Assembly: GCF_009674535.1 (NCBI RefSeq)
Contig: NZ_WKJK01000016.1
Location: 62,001 to 126,000, forward strand
Reading direction: 5' to 3'
DNA: 64,000 nucleotides
DNA from: Duganella guangzhouensis
GTDB lineage: Bacteria; Pseudomonadota; Gammaproteobacteria; Burkholderiales; Burkholderiaceae_D
In this document: positions 16,114 to 25,117 of the stretch, piece after piece
How the letters are laid out: every line of letters starts with the position of its first letter
Numbering within the stretch: the stretch's first letter is position 1
Position numbers and translations under genes: made by a program
Notes under the pieces: model-generated
Databases searched by the model: none
What the model saw: only the letters and a program-made list of their open reading frames with translations
Told to the model about the DNA's origin: nothing

Positions 16114-17313
16114 TTACTCTTTCGGCTTGGCCGCTTCGCGGCGGTTGAAGCCCGCCACCATATCGAAGCGGAACAGACGGCATTCCAGCGCGCCGTTGAA
16201 GAACGGCGTCTTGCGCGATTCCTTCAAACGCAGCAGCTTGGGCACGCCCAGATCGGCGGTGAACAGATACACCGTCCAACCGGCGAAGCGCTGTTTCAGC
16301 GTCGAGCTGAAATCGGCATAGAAGCCGGACGCCAGTTCATCTTCCGGCAGGCTGCGGTCACCGCGCACGCCGATACGCTCGCCGTACGGCGGGTTGGTCA
16401 GCAGGATGCCCGGCTGCGCGCTCGGCGCCTGCACCTGCTGCGCCTCGATCTGCTTCAGCGGCACATCGAACAGAATGCCGGCGCTGCGCAGATTGTGGCG
16501 CGCCATCGCCACCATGTCGCCCGAGATGTCGGAGCCGAAGATGGTCGGCTCGGCCGGCAGCGGATTCGGCTTGATGGCAGCCTTCATGTCCTGCCACACG
16601 CTGGCCTCGAAGTCATGGAACTTCTCGAACGCGAAACGGCGGCGCGCGCCCGGTGGCACGCCCTGCACCATCTGCGCCGCTTCGCACAGGATGGTGCCGG
16701 AACCGCACATTGGGTCGAACAGCGGCATGCCCGGCTTCCAGCCGGCCACGCGCAGCAGGCCGGCGGCCAGGTTTTCGCGCAGCGGCGCGTCACCGGTTTC
16801 GTTACGCCAGCCGCGCTTGAACAGCGCCTCGCCCGAGGTGTCCAGATAAACGATGAACTGGTGCGCGTCGACGAAGCCGAAGATGCGCATATCCGGTTCC
16901 TTGGTATCGACCGAAGGACGCTTTTTATATTGATCGAGGAAGCGGTCGCAGATCGCATCCTTGATTTTCAGCGTGGTGAATTCCAGGCTTTTCAGCGGCG
17001 ACTTCACCGCCGTCAGATCGACGCGGATGGTGTGGTCGTAGCTGAACCACTCTTCCCAAGGCTGCGCCAGCGTCAGGTCGTAGATGTCGTTCTCGTTTTT
17101 GTAACCGCCTGCGGCCATGCGCAGCAGCACCCGCGACGCGATGCGCGAATGCAGGTTCATGAGATAGGAATCTTCCAGTTCACCCGAGGCGTGCACGCCG
17201 CCGGGGACTTCGTTGTGCACCTTCATGGTGGTGCTTTGTTGCGCGATCTCGCGTAGTTCTTCGGCCAACGCCGATTCCATGCCTCGTGGGCATGGGCAAA
17301 AGAAGGATGCCAT
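16114..17313 (-). CDS. rlmL: THUMP-domain 23S rRNA (guanine-N2) methyltransferase, RlmL-like
   Basis: A 399-residue SAM-dependent RNA methyltransferase. The first 160 residues carry the ferredoxin-like/THUMP region (FFCPCPRGMESALAEELREI, MNLHSRIASRVLLRMA). The Rossmann domain then shows LFDPMCGSGTILCEAAQM (SAM site), FGSDISGDMVAMARHNL and the N2-guanine motif LTNPPYGERIG. The size fits the stand-alone RlmL part; the RlmK half found in enterobacterial RlmKL is absent. It should modify a guanine of 23S rRNA (G2445 in E. coli). It starts after an AAGG leader and is separated from the isomerase gene by a palindromic repeat. Confidence 0.85.
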   Translation of the reverse strand: MASFFCPCPRGMESALAEELREIAQQSTTMKVHNEVPGGVHASGELEDSYLMNLHSRIASRVLLRMAAGGYKNENDIYDLTLAQPWEEWFSYDHTIRVDLTAVKSPLKSLEFTTLKIKDAICDRFLDQYKKRPSVDTKEPDMRIFGFVDAHQFIVYLDTSGEALFKRGWRNETGDAPLRENLAAGLLRVAGWKPGMPLFDPMCGSGTILCEAAQMVQGVPPGARRRFAFEKFHDFEASVWQDMKAAIKPNPLPAEPTIFGSDISGDMVAMARHNLRSAGILFDVPLKQIEAQQVQAPSAQPGILLTNPPYGERIGVRGDRSLPEDELASGFYADFSSTLKQRFAGWTVYLFTADLGVPKLLRLKESRKTPFFNGALECRLFRFDMVAGFNRREAAKPKE

Positions 17314-17353
17314 AGGTGTACCTTTTGTCCGTTAATAAACCGCGCCATTCGTC

Positions 17354-17373
17354 ATTCCCGCGCAGGCGGGAAT
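17354..17373. repeat. REP-like palindrome of the CCCGCGCAGGCGGG type
   Basis: Arms ATTCCCGC and GCGGGAAT enclose the 4-base loop GCAG. This palindrome and its flanks (GTCATTCCC...GGGAATCCA) are a very common short interspersed repeat in beta- and gammaproteobacterial intergenic regions. It lies between two minus-strand genes. Only one copy is seen in this window. It could act as a weak terminator or mRNA end. Confidence 0.65.
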
Positions 17374-17421
17374 CCATACCAGGCACGCTCGGCATGGCCC
17401 TCGCTTGCGCGAGGACGACGC

Positions 17422-18024
17422 TTATTTCTGCATTGCTCGCTCCAGGAAATCCAGGCGGTCCTGGCCCCAGAAGTTTTCTCCATCCAGCACATACCACGGC
17501 GAGCCGAATACACTGGCGGCATTCGCCTCGGCGGTATTGCGCTCATACTCGGCCTGCACGATCCCGGTTGCCGCAGACTTCAGCAGCACCGCGCCATCCA
17601 GGCCGCAGCCACCGGCGATGCGCGCCAGTGTCGCCTCGTCGGCGATATTCTTTTCCTCGGCCCACACGCCGCGCATGATGGCGCCGGCCAGCGCCAGCGC
17701 GATGTCGTTGCCCAGCGCGATGCGCGCCGCTATGATCATCTTGTTGGCCAATTCCGGCGACACCGGAAAGAACGGCGGCTGCGGTTGCAGCGGAATCTCC
17801 AGATACTCCGACCAGCGCGCCAGCTCCACCAGACGATAAGCCTGGCGCTGCGGCGCGCGCTTGGCCAGCGGCAGGCCGCCGGAAACCCCAAACACATTCG
17901 ACAGATCGCAAGGCTTGATCTCGATCCGCACGCCGTGCCGGCGCGCCATCGCCACCAAACGTTCGTGGCCCAGATAGGCCCACGGCGAATGCGCACCAAA
18001 GAAATACTGGCAAACCTTGCTCAT
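17422..18024 (-). CDS. 2-hydroxychromene-2-carboxylate isomerase-family protein (DsbA/GST-kappa fold)
   Basis: A 200-residue thioredoxin-fold protein of the HCCA isomerase/GST-kappa family. The N-terminal CQYFFGAHSPWAYLGHERL carries the expected active-site Ser in HSPWAY. The helical insert and the C-terminal thioredoxin part follow (VFGSPWYVLDGENFWGQDRL with the cis-Pro SPW). In naphthalene degradation this enzyme isomerises 2-hydroxychromene-2-carboxylate using glutathione, but no such pathway is nearby, so the substrate is uncertain. Its GGAG ribosome-binding site overlaps the stop region of the hemJ-like gene, so it is probably the end of that operon. Confidence 0.85.
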   Translation of the reverse strand: MSKVCQYFFGAHSPWAYLGHERLVAMARRHGVRIEIKPCDLSNVFGVSGGLPLAKRAPQRQAYRLVELARWSEYLEIPLQPQPPFFPVSPELANKMIIAARIALGNDIALALAGAIMRGVWAEEKNIADEATLARIAGGCGLDGAVLLKSAATGIVQAEYERNTAEANAASVFGSPWYVLDGENFWGQDRLDFLERAMQK

Positions 18025-18034
18025 GATGCTCCGA

Positions 18035-18457
18035 TCAGAATGGTTTCACGACCACCAGAATCACGATGGCCAGAATGGCGAATACCGGTACTTCGTTAAA
18101 CACGCGGAACCACTTGTGGCTGCGCTGGTTTTGGCCGCGTTCAAATTTCTTCAGGATGCCGCCGCACATGTGGTGATAGCCGATCAACAGCACCACCAGC
18201 GTGAGCTTGGCGTGCAGCCAGCCGGGCATGTGCACGCCGTACGCCAGATAAATCAGGTACGCTCCGAACACCACCGCAAACACCGACAGCCACATCGAAA
18301 AGCGATACAGCTTGCGCGCCATGAGCAGCAGGCGCGCGGTGGTATTGGGATCGGTCTCCATCGCCAGGTTGACGAAGATGCGCGGCAGGTAGAACACGCC
18401 GGCCATCCACGCGATGACGAAAAAGATGTGCAGTGCTTTGATCCAGAGGTACAGCAT
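18035..18457 (-). CDS. hemJ: HemJ/CopD-family membrane protein, probable protoporphyrinogen IX oxidase
   Basis: A 140-residue inner-membrane protein with four hydrophobic segments. The start MLYLWIKALHIFFVIAWMAG carries the conserved His of HemJ proteins, and FYLPRIFVN and LHAKLTLVVLLIGYHH follow. HemJ oxidises protoporphyrinogen IX in heme synthesis in many proteobacteria lacking HemG/HemY; the related CopD family concerns copper, and I favour HemJ by length and motif. The start has GGAG at 7 bases. It lies between proA and the HCCA isomerase gene on the same strand, 8 bases after proA. Assignment to heme synthesis is by family. Confidence 0.75.
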   Translation of the reverse strand: MLYLWIKALHIFFVIAWMAGVFYLPRIFVNLAMETDPNTTARLLLMARKLYRFSMWLSVFAVVFGAYLIYLAYGVHMPGWLHAKLTLVVLLIGYHHMCGGILKKFERGQNQRSHKWFRVFNEVPVFAILAIVILVVVKPF

Positions 18458-18465
18458 AAAACTCC

Positions 18466-19731
18466 TTATTGACGTACTTCGCCGTGGCCGAACACCACGT
18501 ATTTCAGCGAGGTCAAACCTTCCAGTCCGACCGGGCCGCGCGCGTGCAGCTTGTCGTTGGAGATGCCGATTTCGGCGCCCAGGCCGTATTCGAAACCGTC
18601 GGCAAAGCGCGTCGAGGCGTTGATCATCACCGACGAAGAATCGACTTCGCGCAGGAAGCGCATCGCCACCGAATGGTCTTCGGTGATGATCGCTTCGGTG
18701 TGCTTGGACGAGTAGCGCTCGATGTGCTCCATCGCTTCGTCGACGTCGGCCACGATTTTCACCGCCAGAATCGCGGCCAGGTATTCGGTCGACCAATCCT
18801 CTTCGGTGGCTGCGCTCAGGTGCGGATAGCCCTGCAGCAGCGCGGCCGCTTCGGCGTCGACGCGCAGTTCGACTTCCTTGGTGGCGTACAGCTTGGCCAG
18901 TTCCGGCAGCACCTGCGGCGCGATCGAACGCGCTACCAGCAACGTCTCCATGGTGTTGCAGGTGCCATAGCGGTGGCACTTGGCGTTGAAGCCGATGTCC
19001 ACTGCTTTTTTCAGATCGGCCTTGTCGTCGATGTAGACGTGGCAGATGCCGTCCAGGTGTTTGATCATCGGCACCGTGGCTTCGGCCATCAGGCGCGCGA
19101 TCAGGCTCTTGCCGCCGCGCGGCACGATCACGTCAACGTATTGCGGCATGGTGATCAGCGCGCCGACGGCGGCGCGGTCGGTGGTGTCCACCACTTGCAC
19201 GCCGTCTTCCGGCAGGCCGGCGCCTTGCAAGCCTTGCTTGACCAGTATCGCCAGCGCGCGGTTGCAGTGAATCGCTTCCGAACCGCCGCGCAGGATGGTG
19301 GCGTTGCCGCTCTTGATGCACAGGCCGGCCGCGTCCACCGTCACGTTCGGGCGCGATTCGTAGATGATGCCGATCACGCCCAGCGGCACCCGCATCTGGC
19401 CGACCTGGATGCCGGTCGGGCGGAATTTGAGGCCGGAGATTTCTCCGATCGGGTCCGGCAGCGCGACGATCTGGCGCAAGCCTTCCACCATGGTGGCGAT
19501 GGCTTTGTCGGACAGCGCCAGGCGGTCCAGCAGCGCCGGTTCCAGGCCGTTGGCGGCGGCGGCTTCCATGTCCAGTTTATTGGCGGCGCGCAGCGCGTCG
19601 GCTTCGCGTTCGATCGCGTCGGCGATCAGCGTCAGCGCGCGGTTGCGCGTGGCGGTATCGGCCTTGGCCATGCCGCGCGACGCCTTGCGCGCGCGCTGGC
19701 CCAGTTGTTCCATGTACTGCTTGATGTCCAT
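18466..19731 (-). CDS. proA: Gamma-glutamyl phosphate reductase
   Basis: A 421-residue cytoplasmic enzyme of proline synthesis that reduces gamma-glutamyl phosphate to glutamate semialdehyde with NADPH. The sequence fits throughout: GVIGIIYESRPNVTVDAAGL, KSGNATILRGGSEAIHCN, the catalytic Cys region KCHRYGTCNTMETLLV, and the C-terminal RGPVGLEGLTSLKYVV. The length matches E. coli ProA (417). No proB lies beside it, so the first enzyme of the pathway is elsewhere. It follows holA at 16 bases in the leuS-lptE-holA-proA-hemJ run. Confidence 0.96.
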   Translation of the reverse strand: MDIKQYMEQLGQRARKASRGMAKADTATRNRALTLIADAIEREADALRAANKLDMEAAAANGLEPALLDRLALSDKAIATMVEGLRQIVALPDPIGEISGLKFRPTGIQVGQMRVPLGVIGIIYESRPNVTVDAAGLCIKSGNATILRGGSEAIHCNRALAILVKQGLQGAGLPEDGVQVVDTTDRAAVGALITMPQYVDVIVPRGGKSLIARLMAEATVPMIKHLDGICHVYIDDKADLKKAVDIGFNAKCHRYGTCNTMETLLVARSIAPQVLPELAKLYATKEVELRVDAEAAALLQGYPHLSAATEEDWSTEYLAAILAVKIVADVDEAMEHIERYSSKHTEAIITEDHSVAMRFLREVDSSSVMINASTRFADGFEYGLGAEIGISNDKLHARGPVGLEGLTSLKYVVFGHGEVRQ

Positions 19732-19747
19732 CGTCGTCTCGTCGGTG

Positions 19748-20764
19748 TTAGCCGCGTGCGACTTTCAATGCAAGCTGCAGCATCGCGTCCCACGCGTCGC
19801 CGGCAAACGCTTTCGCGCGCAGGCCCTTGATCATCTTGTCCACTTGCGCGGCGTCCTTCATTGCCGCTTCCAGCGTTGGCAGCGAAATGCGGCGCAGCGC
19901 CGGGTCCATCATGCGTTCTTTCGGCCCCCAGATGCGATGCTCCTTGAGCAGCGCCCCCAGCGGCCGGCCTTGCGCCATGCCCGCCTTCAGCTTGAGCAGG
20001 GTGCGGATTTCCTCCGACACCGCCCACAGCACCAGCGGCAGCGCTTCGCCCTCGCCTTTCAGGCCGTCCAGCATGCGGATCAACCGCGCCGGATCGCCCG
20101 CCAGCATCGCCTCACTGAGCTTGAACACATCATAGCGCGCCACATTCAGCACCGCTTCGTGCACCTGCTCGTAGGTCAGCTTGCCCGGCTCGTGCAGCAA
20201 GGCCAGTTTTTGAATCTCCTGATGGGCCGCAAGCAGATTGCCTTCCACGCGATCGGCGATGAAGTCGATGCTCTGCCGGTCCGCGCTCTGCCCTTGTTGG
20301 GCAAGGCGCTGGCCTATCCAGTTGGGCAAATGCGCCCGTTCCACCTGCGGGATGTCGATATACACCGCCGCCTGTTGCAGCGCGGCCACCCAGGCCGCCT
20401 TCTGCGTCTGCCAGTCCAGCTTTGGCAGCGTGATCAAAGTCAGGTTGTCCGGACTCAGATCCTTCACATAATTCTGCAGCGCCGCGCCGCCATCCTTGCC
20501 CGGCTTGCCGGTCGGGATGCGCAGCTCGATCAGCTTTTTATCGCCAAACAGCGACAGCGCCTGATTGGCCGCCAACAGCTCGCCCCACTTGAAACTGCGC
20601 TCCACGGTCAGCACGTCGCGCTCGGAATAGCCCTGCGCGCGCGCGGTCTTGCGGATTTTGTCCGCAGCCTCCAGCGCCAGCAAATGCTCGTCGCTGGTGA
20701 TGACGTACAGCTGCGACAGCGATTTGCTCAAATGGCCGTCCAGCGCCTCCAACCGTAATTGCAT
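19748..20764 (-). CDS. holA: DNA polymerase III, delta subunit
   Basis: A 338-residue clamp-loader subunit that opens the beta sliding clamp. Visible features are the N-terminal LYVITSDEHLLALEAADKIR, a Phe/Ser-rich beta-binding region (LLAANQALSLFGDKKLIELR), and the helical collar domain (ALPLVLWAVSEEIRTLLKLK). The frame is open one codon earlier as TTG, but ATG 20764 has AAGGA at good spacing, so I used it. It follows lptE closely on the same strand. lptE-holA is a classic neighbour pair in proteobacteria and supports both calls. Confidence 0.93.
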   Translation of the reverse strand: MQLRLEALDGHLSKSLSQLYVITSDEHLLALEAADKIRKTARAQGYSERDVLTVERSFKWGELLAANQALSLFGDKKLIELRIPTGKPGKDGGAALQNYVKDLSPDNLTLITLPKLDWQTQKAAWVAALQQAAVYIDIPQVERAHLPNWIGQRLAQQGQSADRQSIDFIADRVEGNLLAAHQEIQKLALLHEPGKLTYEQVHEAVLNVARYDVFKLSEAMLAGDPARLIRMLDGLKGEGEALPLVLWAVSEEIRTLLKLKAGMAQGRPLGALLKEHRIWGPKERMMDPALRRISLPTLEAAMKDAAQVDKMIKGLRAKAFAGDAWDAMLQLALKVARG

Positions 20765-20773
20765 CAAGCGTCC

Positions 20774-21349
20774 TTACTGAATCGGCACCGCCGGCACCGC
20801 CGCCGGAGCCGGTGGCGGCAGCGACACGCCCGGCGTTTTCACGGCGGCGATACGGCGCATCATCTGCTGTACCAGGTCGGTCTGCATGTCCTTGTACAGC
20901 AACGCTTCTTCCTGCTCCTTGGCCAGCAGCTGGGTTTCATTGAAGTCGATGGTGCGGGTCAGCGTGATGGTGGTTGGCCCCAGCAGCTCGGCGCCCTGCT
21001 TGTCCAGGATGCGGAACACGATGTTATACGTCAGCAGATACTGTCGCACGCGGCCATTGCTGTTCAGCGACAGAATCGTTTTGGTCTTGGTCTTTTCCGG
21101 ATTGGTCAACACCTCGACCACGCCATCGGCTTCCTTGGCGGTGCTGACCACCGTGGTGCCGCCGTTGGCGCGGATATTACGTTTCAGGTCAATCGCCAGC
21201 GGCGACGACTCCGGCAGCCCCACATACATGGTCGGGAAAGGCAGCGTGTAATGGCCGCCGTCGCCGCGCAGATGGAAGCCGCAGCCCGACAGCGTCAGAG
21301 AAGCCGCCAGCACGGCTGCGCACAAAATCTTGGAAGTAGTCGTCGCCAT
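20774..21349 (-). CDS. lptE: LPS-assembly lipoprotein LptE
   Basis: A 191-residue outer-membrane lipoprotein. The signal ends in lipobox LTLSGC with Cys23, followed by GFHLRGDGG as in LptE/RlpB. The rest fits: PFPTMYVGLPESSPLAIDLK and NIVFRILDKQGAELLGPTT. LptE forms a plug inside the LptD barrel and helps insert lipopolysaccharide into the outer leaflet. It sits between leuS and holA as in E. coli. The C-terminus is Pro/Ala-rich. Its partner LptD is encoded about 15 kb away in this window. Confidence 0.93.
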   Translation of the reverse strand: MATTTSKILCAAVLAASLTLSGCGFHLRGDGGHYTLPFPTMYVGLPESSPLAIDLKRNIRANGGTTVVSTAKEADGVVEVLTNPEKTKTKTILSLNSNGRVRQYLLTYNIVFRILDKQGAELLGPTTITLTRTIDFNETQLLAKEQEEALLYKDMQTDLVQQMMRRIAAVKTPGVSLPPPAPAAVPAVPIQ

Positions 21350-21357
21350 ATCTGTCT

Positions 21358-23982
21358 TTACACTACGATGTTGACCAGTTTGCCCGGTACCACGATCACC
21401 TTCTTCGGCGTGCCCTCGATGAACTTCTGCACCGCCTCATTGGCCAGTGCGGCGGCTTCGATGGCGGCCTTGTCGGCGCCCTTCGCGACCACCACGCTGC
21501 CACGCAGCTTGCCGTTCACCTGGATCATCATCTCGATTTCCGATTGTTCCAGCGCGGCCGGATCAACCTGCGGCCATGCGGCGTCCAGGATGTCACCGGC
21601 GTAGCCCAGCTCTTTCCACAGCACGTGGGTGATGTGCGGCGCCACTGGGTTCAGCAGGCGCAGGAAGATCGCATAGCCTTCCGACAGCACGGCCGCTTCC
21701 GCGTCCTTGGCCGATTCCAGCGTGTTCAGCATCTTCATGCAAGCCGAGACCACGGTGTTGTACTGGATGCGCTTGACGTCGTAGTCGGCCTGCTGCAGCA
21801 CCTTGTGCACTTCGCGGCGCAGCGCTTTGCTGGCGTCGGTGGTAGCGGCGGCACTCAGCGGCGAACCGGCGGCGGCGAACGCTTCACGCTGCGCGTAACC
21901 GAACGCCCACACGCGGCGCAGGAAGCGGTTGGCGCCTTCCACACCACTGCCCGACCATTCCAGCGTTTGCTCTGGCGGCGAGGCGAACATGGTGAACAGG
22001 CGCGCGGTGTCGGCGCCATATTGTTCGATCTGCGCTTGCGGGTCGATGCCGTTGCTCTTCGACTTCGACATCTTCTCGGTGCCGCCGATCTGCACCGGTT
22101 GACCGTCGTCTTTCAGCGTCGCAGCCTGCGGACGACCCTTGTCGTCCACGGTCAGATCAACGTCGGCTGGATTGAACCAGGTCTTCTTGCCGGCGGCGTC
22201 TTCGCGGTAGTAGGTCTCGTTCAGCACCATGCCCTGGGTCAGCAGGTTGACGAACGGCTCGTCGAATTTCACCAGGCCGAAGTCGCGCATCACCTTGGTC
22301 CAGAAGCGCGCGTACAGCAGGTGCAGCACGGCGTGTTCGATACCGCCGATGTACTGGTCCATCGGCATCCAGTAATCGTTGCGGGCGTCGACCATGGCAT
22401 CGTTCGAGCCTGGCGAGGTATAGCGCATGTAGTACCACGACGAATCGACGAAGGTATCCATGGTGTCGGTTTCGCGACGCGCCGGTTTGCCGCAGCTTGG
22501 GCAATCGCACTTCAGGAACGCTTCGTACTTGTTCAGCGGGTTGCCGCTGCCATCAGGGACGCAGTCTTCCGGCAGCACCACCGGCAGATCTTTTTCCGGC
22601 ACCGGCACCGAGCCGCAATCCGCGCAGTTGATCATCGGGATCGGCGTGCCCCAGTAGCGCTGACGCGAGATGCCCCAGTCGCGCAGGCGGAAGGTGGTTT
22701 TCTTCTCGCCCAGGCCTTGCGCTGCCAGGTCGGCGGCGACGGCGTCCAGCGCGTCCTTGTAGCGCAGGCCATCGTACTTGCCGGAGTTGGTGACGATCGA
22801 AACTTCCTTGTCGCCGTACCATTCCTGCCAGGCGTCGGTCGAGTACTCAGGCGCGTCGGCGGTGGTGATGACTTGTTTGATCGGCAGATTGTATTTTTTG
22901 GCGAAGGCGAAATCGCGCTCGTCGTGCGCCGGCACGCCCATCACGGCGCCATCGCCGTAGGTCATCAGCACGTAGTTGCCGACCCAGACTTCGACTTTAT
23001 CGCCGGTGATTGGATGGGTGACGAACAGGCCGGTCGGCATGCCCTTCTTCTCCATCGTGGCCATGTCGGCTTCAATCACCGAGCCCAGTTTGCACTCGGC
23101 GTTGAAGGCGGCCAGTTCGGCGTTGGTCTGCGCGGCCAGCACGGCCAGCGGATGCTCGGCGGCGACGGCGCAGAAGGTCACGCCCATGATGGTATCCGGG
23201 CGGGTGGTGAAGACGTACATTTTGCCGTCGGTGATCAAGTTGCCGTCGGCATCCTTGATGTCGTGCGGGAAGGCGAAGCGCACGCCGGTCGATTTGCCGA
23301 TCCAGTTCGACTGCATGATGCGCACGCGCTCAGGCCAGCCTGGCAGCTTGTTGTCGACGTGTTCCAGCAGCTCTTCGGCGTAGTCGGTGATGCGCGCGTA
23401 GTACATCGGGATTTCGCGCTTTTCGATCACCGCGCCCGAGCGCCAGCCCTTGCCGTCGATAACCTGCTCGTTGGCCAGCACGGTCTGGTCGATCGGGTCC
23501 CAGTTCACGGTGCCGGTCTTTTTGTAGATGATGCCTTTTTCCAGCATCTTCAGGAACATCCACTGGTTCCACTTGTAGTATTCCGGCTTGCACGCGGTCA
23601 TTTCGCGCGACCAGTCGATGGCCAGACCCATCAGCTCCATCTGCGAGCGCATGTGGGCGATGTTGGAATAGGTCCACTGTGCTGGCGGCACATTGTTGGC
23701 CATCGCCGCGTTTTCGGCGGGCATGCCGAACGCGTCCCAGCCCATCGGCATGAGGACGTTGTAGCCGTTCATGCGCAGGTAGCGGTACATCACATCGTTG
23801 ATCGTATAGTTGCGGACGTGGCCCATGTGCAGCTTGCCCGATGGGTAAGGCAGCATGGAGCAGGCGTAGTACTTACCTTTCGGGAAGCGCGGATCGTGCT
23901 CGATGGCTTTGTAGGCGTCGATGGCTTTCCAGTGGGATTGAGCAGCTTTTTCTACGTCGGCGGGACTATATTTATCTTGCAT
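21358..23982 (-). CDS. leuS: Leucyl-tRNA synthetase
   Basis: An 874-residue class I synthetase. The HIGH-type motif is in MLPYPSGKLHMGHVRNYTIN. The editing (CP1) domain covers about residues 225-420 with VFTTRPDTIMGVTFCAVAAE. KMSKS is intact in GTEKMSKSKSNGIDP, and the anticodon-binding and C-terminal domains are present (IMIQVNGKLRG-type end). The length is close to E. coli LeuS (860). A CxxC pair (LKCDCPSCGKPA) lies in the zinc-1 domain. It begins the minus-strand operon leading to lptE, holA, proA and the hemJ-like gene. Confidence 0.97.
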   Translation of the reverse strand: MQDKYSPADVEKAAQSHWKAIDAYKAIEHDPRFPKGKYYACSMLPYPSGKLHMGHVRNYTINDVMYRYLRMNGYNVLMPMGWDAFGMPAENAAMANNVPPAQWTYSNIAHMRSQMELMGLAIDWSREMTACKPEYYKWNQWMFLKMLEKGIIYKKTGTVNWDPIDQTVLANEQVIDGKGWRSGAVIEKREIPMYYARITDYAEELLEHVDNKLPGWPERVRIMQSNWIGKSTGVRFAFPHDIKDADGNLITDGKMYVFTTRPDTIMGVTFCAVAAEHPLAVLAAQTNAELAAFNAECKLGSVIEADMATMEKKGMPTGLFVTHPITGDKVEVWVGNYVLMTYGDGAVMGVPAHDERDFAFAKKYNLPIKQVITTADAPEYSTDAWQEWYGDKEVSIVTNSGKYDGLRYKDALDAVAADLAAQGLGEKKTTFRLRDWGISRQRYWGTPIPMINCADCGSVPVPEKDLPVVLPEDCVPDGSGNPLNKYEAFLKCDCPSCGKPARRETDTMDTFVDSSWYYMRYTSPGSNDAMVDARNDYWMPMDQYIGGIEHAVLHLLYARFWTKVMRDFGLVKFDEPFVNLLTQGMVLNETYYREDAAGKKTWFNPADVDLTVDDKGRPQAATLKDDGQPVQIGGTEKMSKSKSNGIDPQAQIEQYGADTARLFTMFASPPEQTLEWSGSGVEGANRFLRRVWAFGYAQREAFAAAGSPLSAAATTDASKALRREVHKVLQQADYDVKRIQYNTVVSACMKMLNTLESAKDAEAAVLSEGYAIFLRLLNPVAPHITHVLWKELGYAGDILDAAWPQVDPAALEQSEIEMMIQVNGKLRGSVVVAKGADKAAIEAAALANEAVQKFIEGTPKKVIVVPGKLVNIVV

Positions 23983-24108
23983 GATCGGTGATCGGTCGAT
24001 AGTGAATATGAACCGGACATTATACCTTGAGCCACGCCAGTACGGCGCGGGCCGGCAGGCGCTTAATAGCAGGATGCATTAACAAAAGCACCACACATGG
24101 AGCCCGCC

Positions 24109-24316
24109 ATGCCAATCTTGCCACCAGCCGCCCTCGCCGCCCTGCAAAATGCCCATCCCGAGCAGGATTTCCTGCTGCTCAACATCGGCGACCTGGGCGA
24201 GCTCGGGCCGCTGGACATGCAGATCGCCAAGCCGACTGATTTGCGACGAACTGTGGGATATTTGGCCGGTTAAGCGTAAGGTTACGAAAACTTATGAAAT
24301 GGACGACTATCTGTAA
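24109..24316 (+). pseudogene. Small frameshifted gene (about 68 codons) translationally linked to the AraC regulator
   Basis: An ATG with a good GGAG leader opens MPILPPAALAALQNAHPEQD, continuing FLLLNIGDLGELG...AKPTD, but this frame ends at 24273. The next frame continues from 24242 as CDELWDIWPVKRKVTKTYEM, then DDYL and TAA at 24314-24316. That TAA overlaps the ATG of the araC-type gene (TAATG). Removing one T from the TTT at 24240-24242 would join both into one 68-residue protein. Both halves look coding and the second half has the coupled stop, so I read this as one gene broken by a single-base frameshift or a sequencing error. I do not recognise the family. Confidence 0.6.
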
Positions 24317-25080
24317 TGTTTTATCGTGAATATCCACCTCATCCGGCACTGGCGGCTTATGTGGAGTGCGTTTGGGCGGCGCGGGCGCCGGGTTCGGCGC
24401 ATACGCATCGGGTGTTGCCGGATAATTGTGTCGATATTCTCTGGCAGGACGGCGGGCAGCCGGGCTATGCGGTAGGGATGATGTCGGCCGCTATCCTGGT
24501 TGCCAGCGAGCGGCCGGTGTTGACGCTGGCGGTGCGCTTCAAGCCAGGCATGGCGGGACTGTTTCTGGCCACACCGCTGCATGCGATTACCGATCAGCGC
24601 GCGGACATCGATCTGCTGTGGGGCCGCAGCGATGCCGATCGCTTGGCCGATGCGCTGTGGACCAGCAACGCGCCCGAACGCGCGCGGCTGGCGTTGATCG
24701 AGCGCGAACTGATGCGGCGGCTGCGAGCCCAAGTGCCAGGCGCGGACGCGCCGCTGGTACGGCAAGCGCTAGTCGCGCTGGACCGCAGCGGCGGCGCGCT
24801 GCGCGTTGAGGAACTGGCGGCGCAGTTGCACGTGTCACGGCAACATCTGGCGGCGCAGTTCCGTCAGCATGTCGGGCTGTCGCCCAAGCTGTACGCGCGC
24901 ATTTGCCGCTTCCGCCGCGCCACCGCCACGCTGCGCACCGACACCACGAGCAGTCTCGACTGGGCGCAGCTGGCGGCCGATTGCGGCTACTTCGACCAAT
25001 CCCATTTGATCCACGATTTCCAGGAATTCTCCAGCAGCACACCGGAACAATTCCATTTTTCCAATCGCGCCGCCGCCTGA
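24316..25080 (+). CDS. AraC-family transcriptional regulator
   Basis: A 254-residue regulator. The N-terminal half (about 1-135) resembles the DUF6597 sensor domain found in many AraC proteins (YREYPPHPALAAYVECVWAA, HRVLPDNCVDILW, FKPGMAGLFLATPLHAITDQ). The C-terminal half has two helix-turn-helix motifs: LRVEELAAQLHVSRQHLAAQ and WAQLAADCGYFDQSHLIHDF. Its ATG overlaps the stop of the frameshifted small gene, and a VOC-family gene follows after 37 bases. Regulation of the neighbouring genes is likely but not shown. Confidence 0.9.
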   Translation: MFYREYPPHPALAAYVECVWAARAPGSAHTHRVLPDNCVDILWQDGGQPGYAVGMMSAAILVASERPVLTLAVRFKPGMAGLFLATPLHAITDQRADIDLLWGRSDADRLADALWTSNAPERARLALIERELMRRLRAQVPGADAPLVRQALVALDRSGGALRVEELAAQLHVSRQHLAAQFRQHVGLSPKLYARICRFRRATATLRTDTTSSLDWAQLAADCGYFDQSHLIHDFQEFSSSTPEQFHFSNRAAA

Positions 25081-25117
25081 TGTGCCAAGATGTGGTTTTC
25101 GACCTCCGGAGGCTCAC

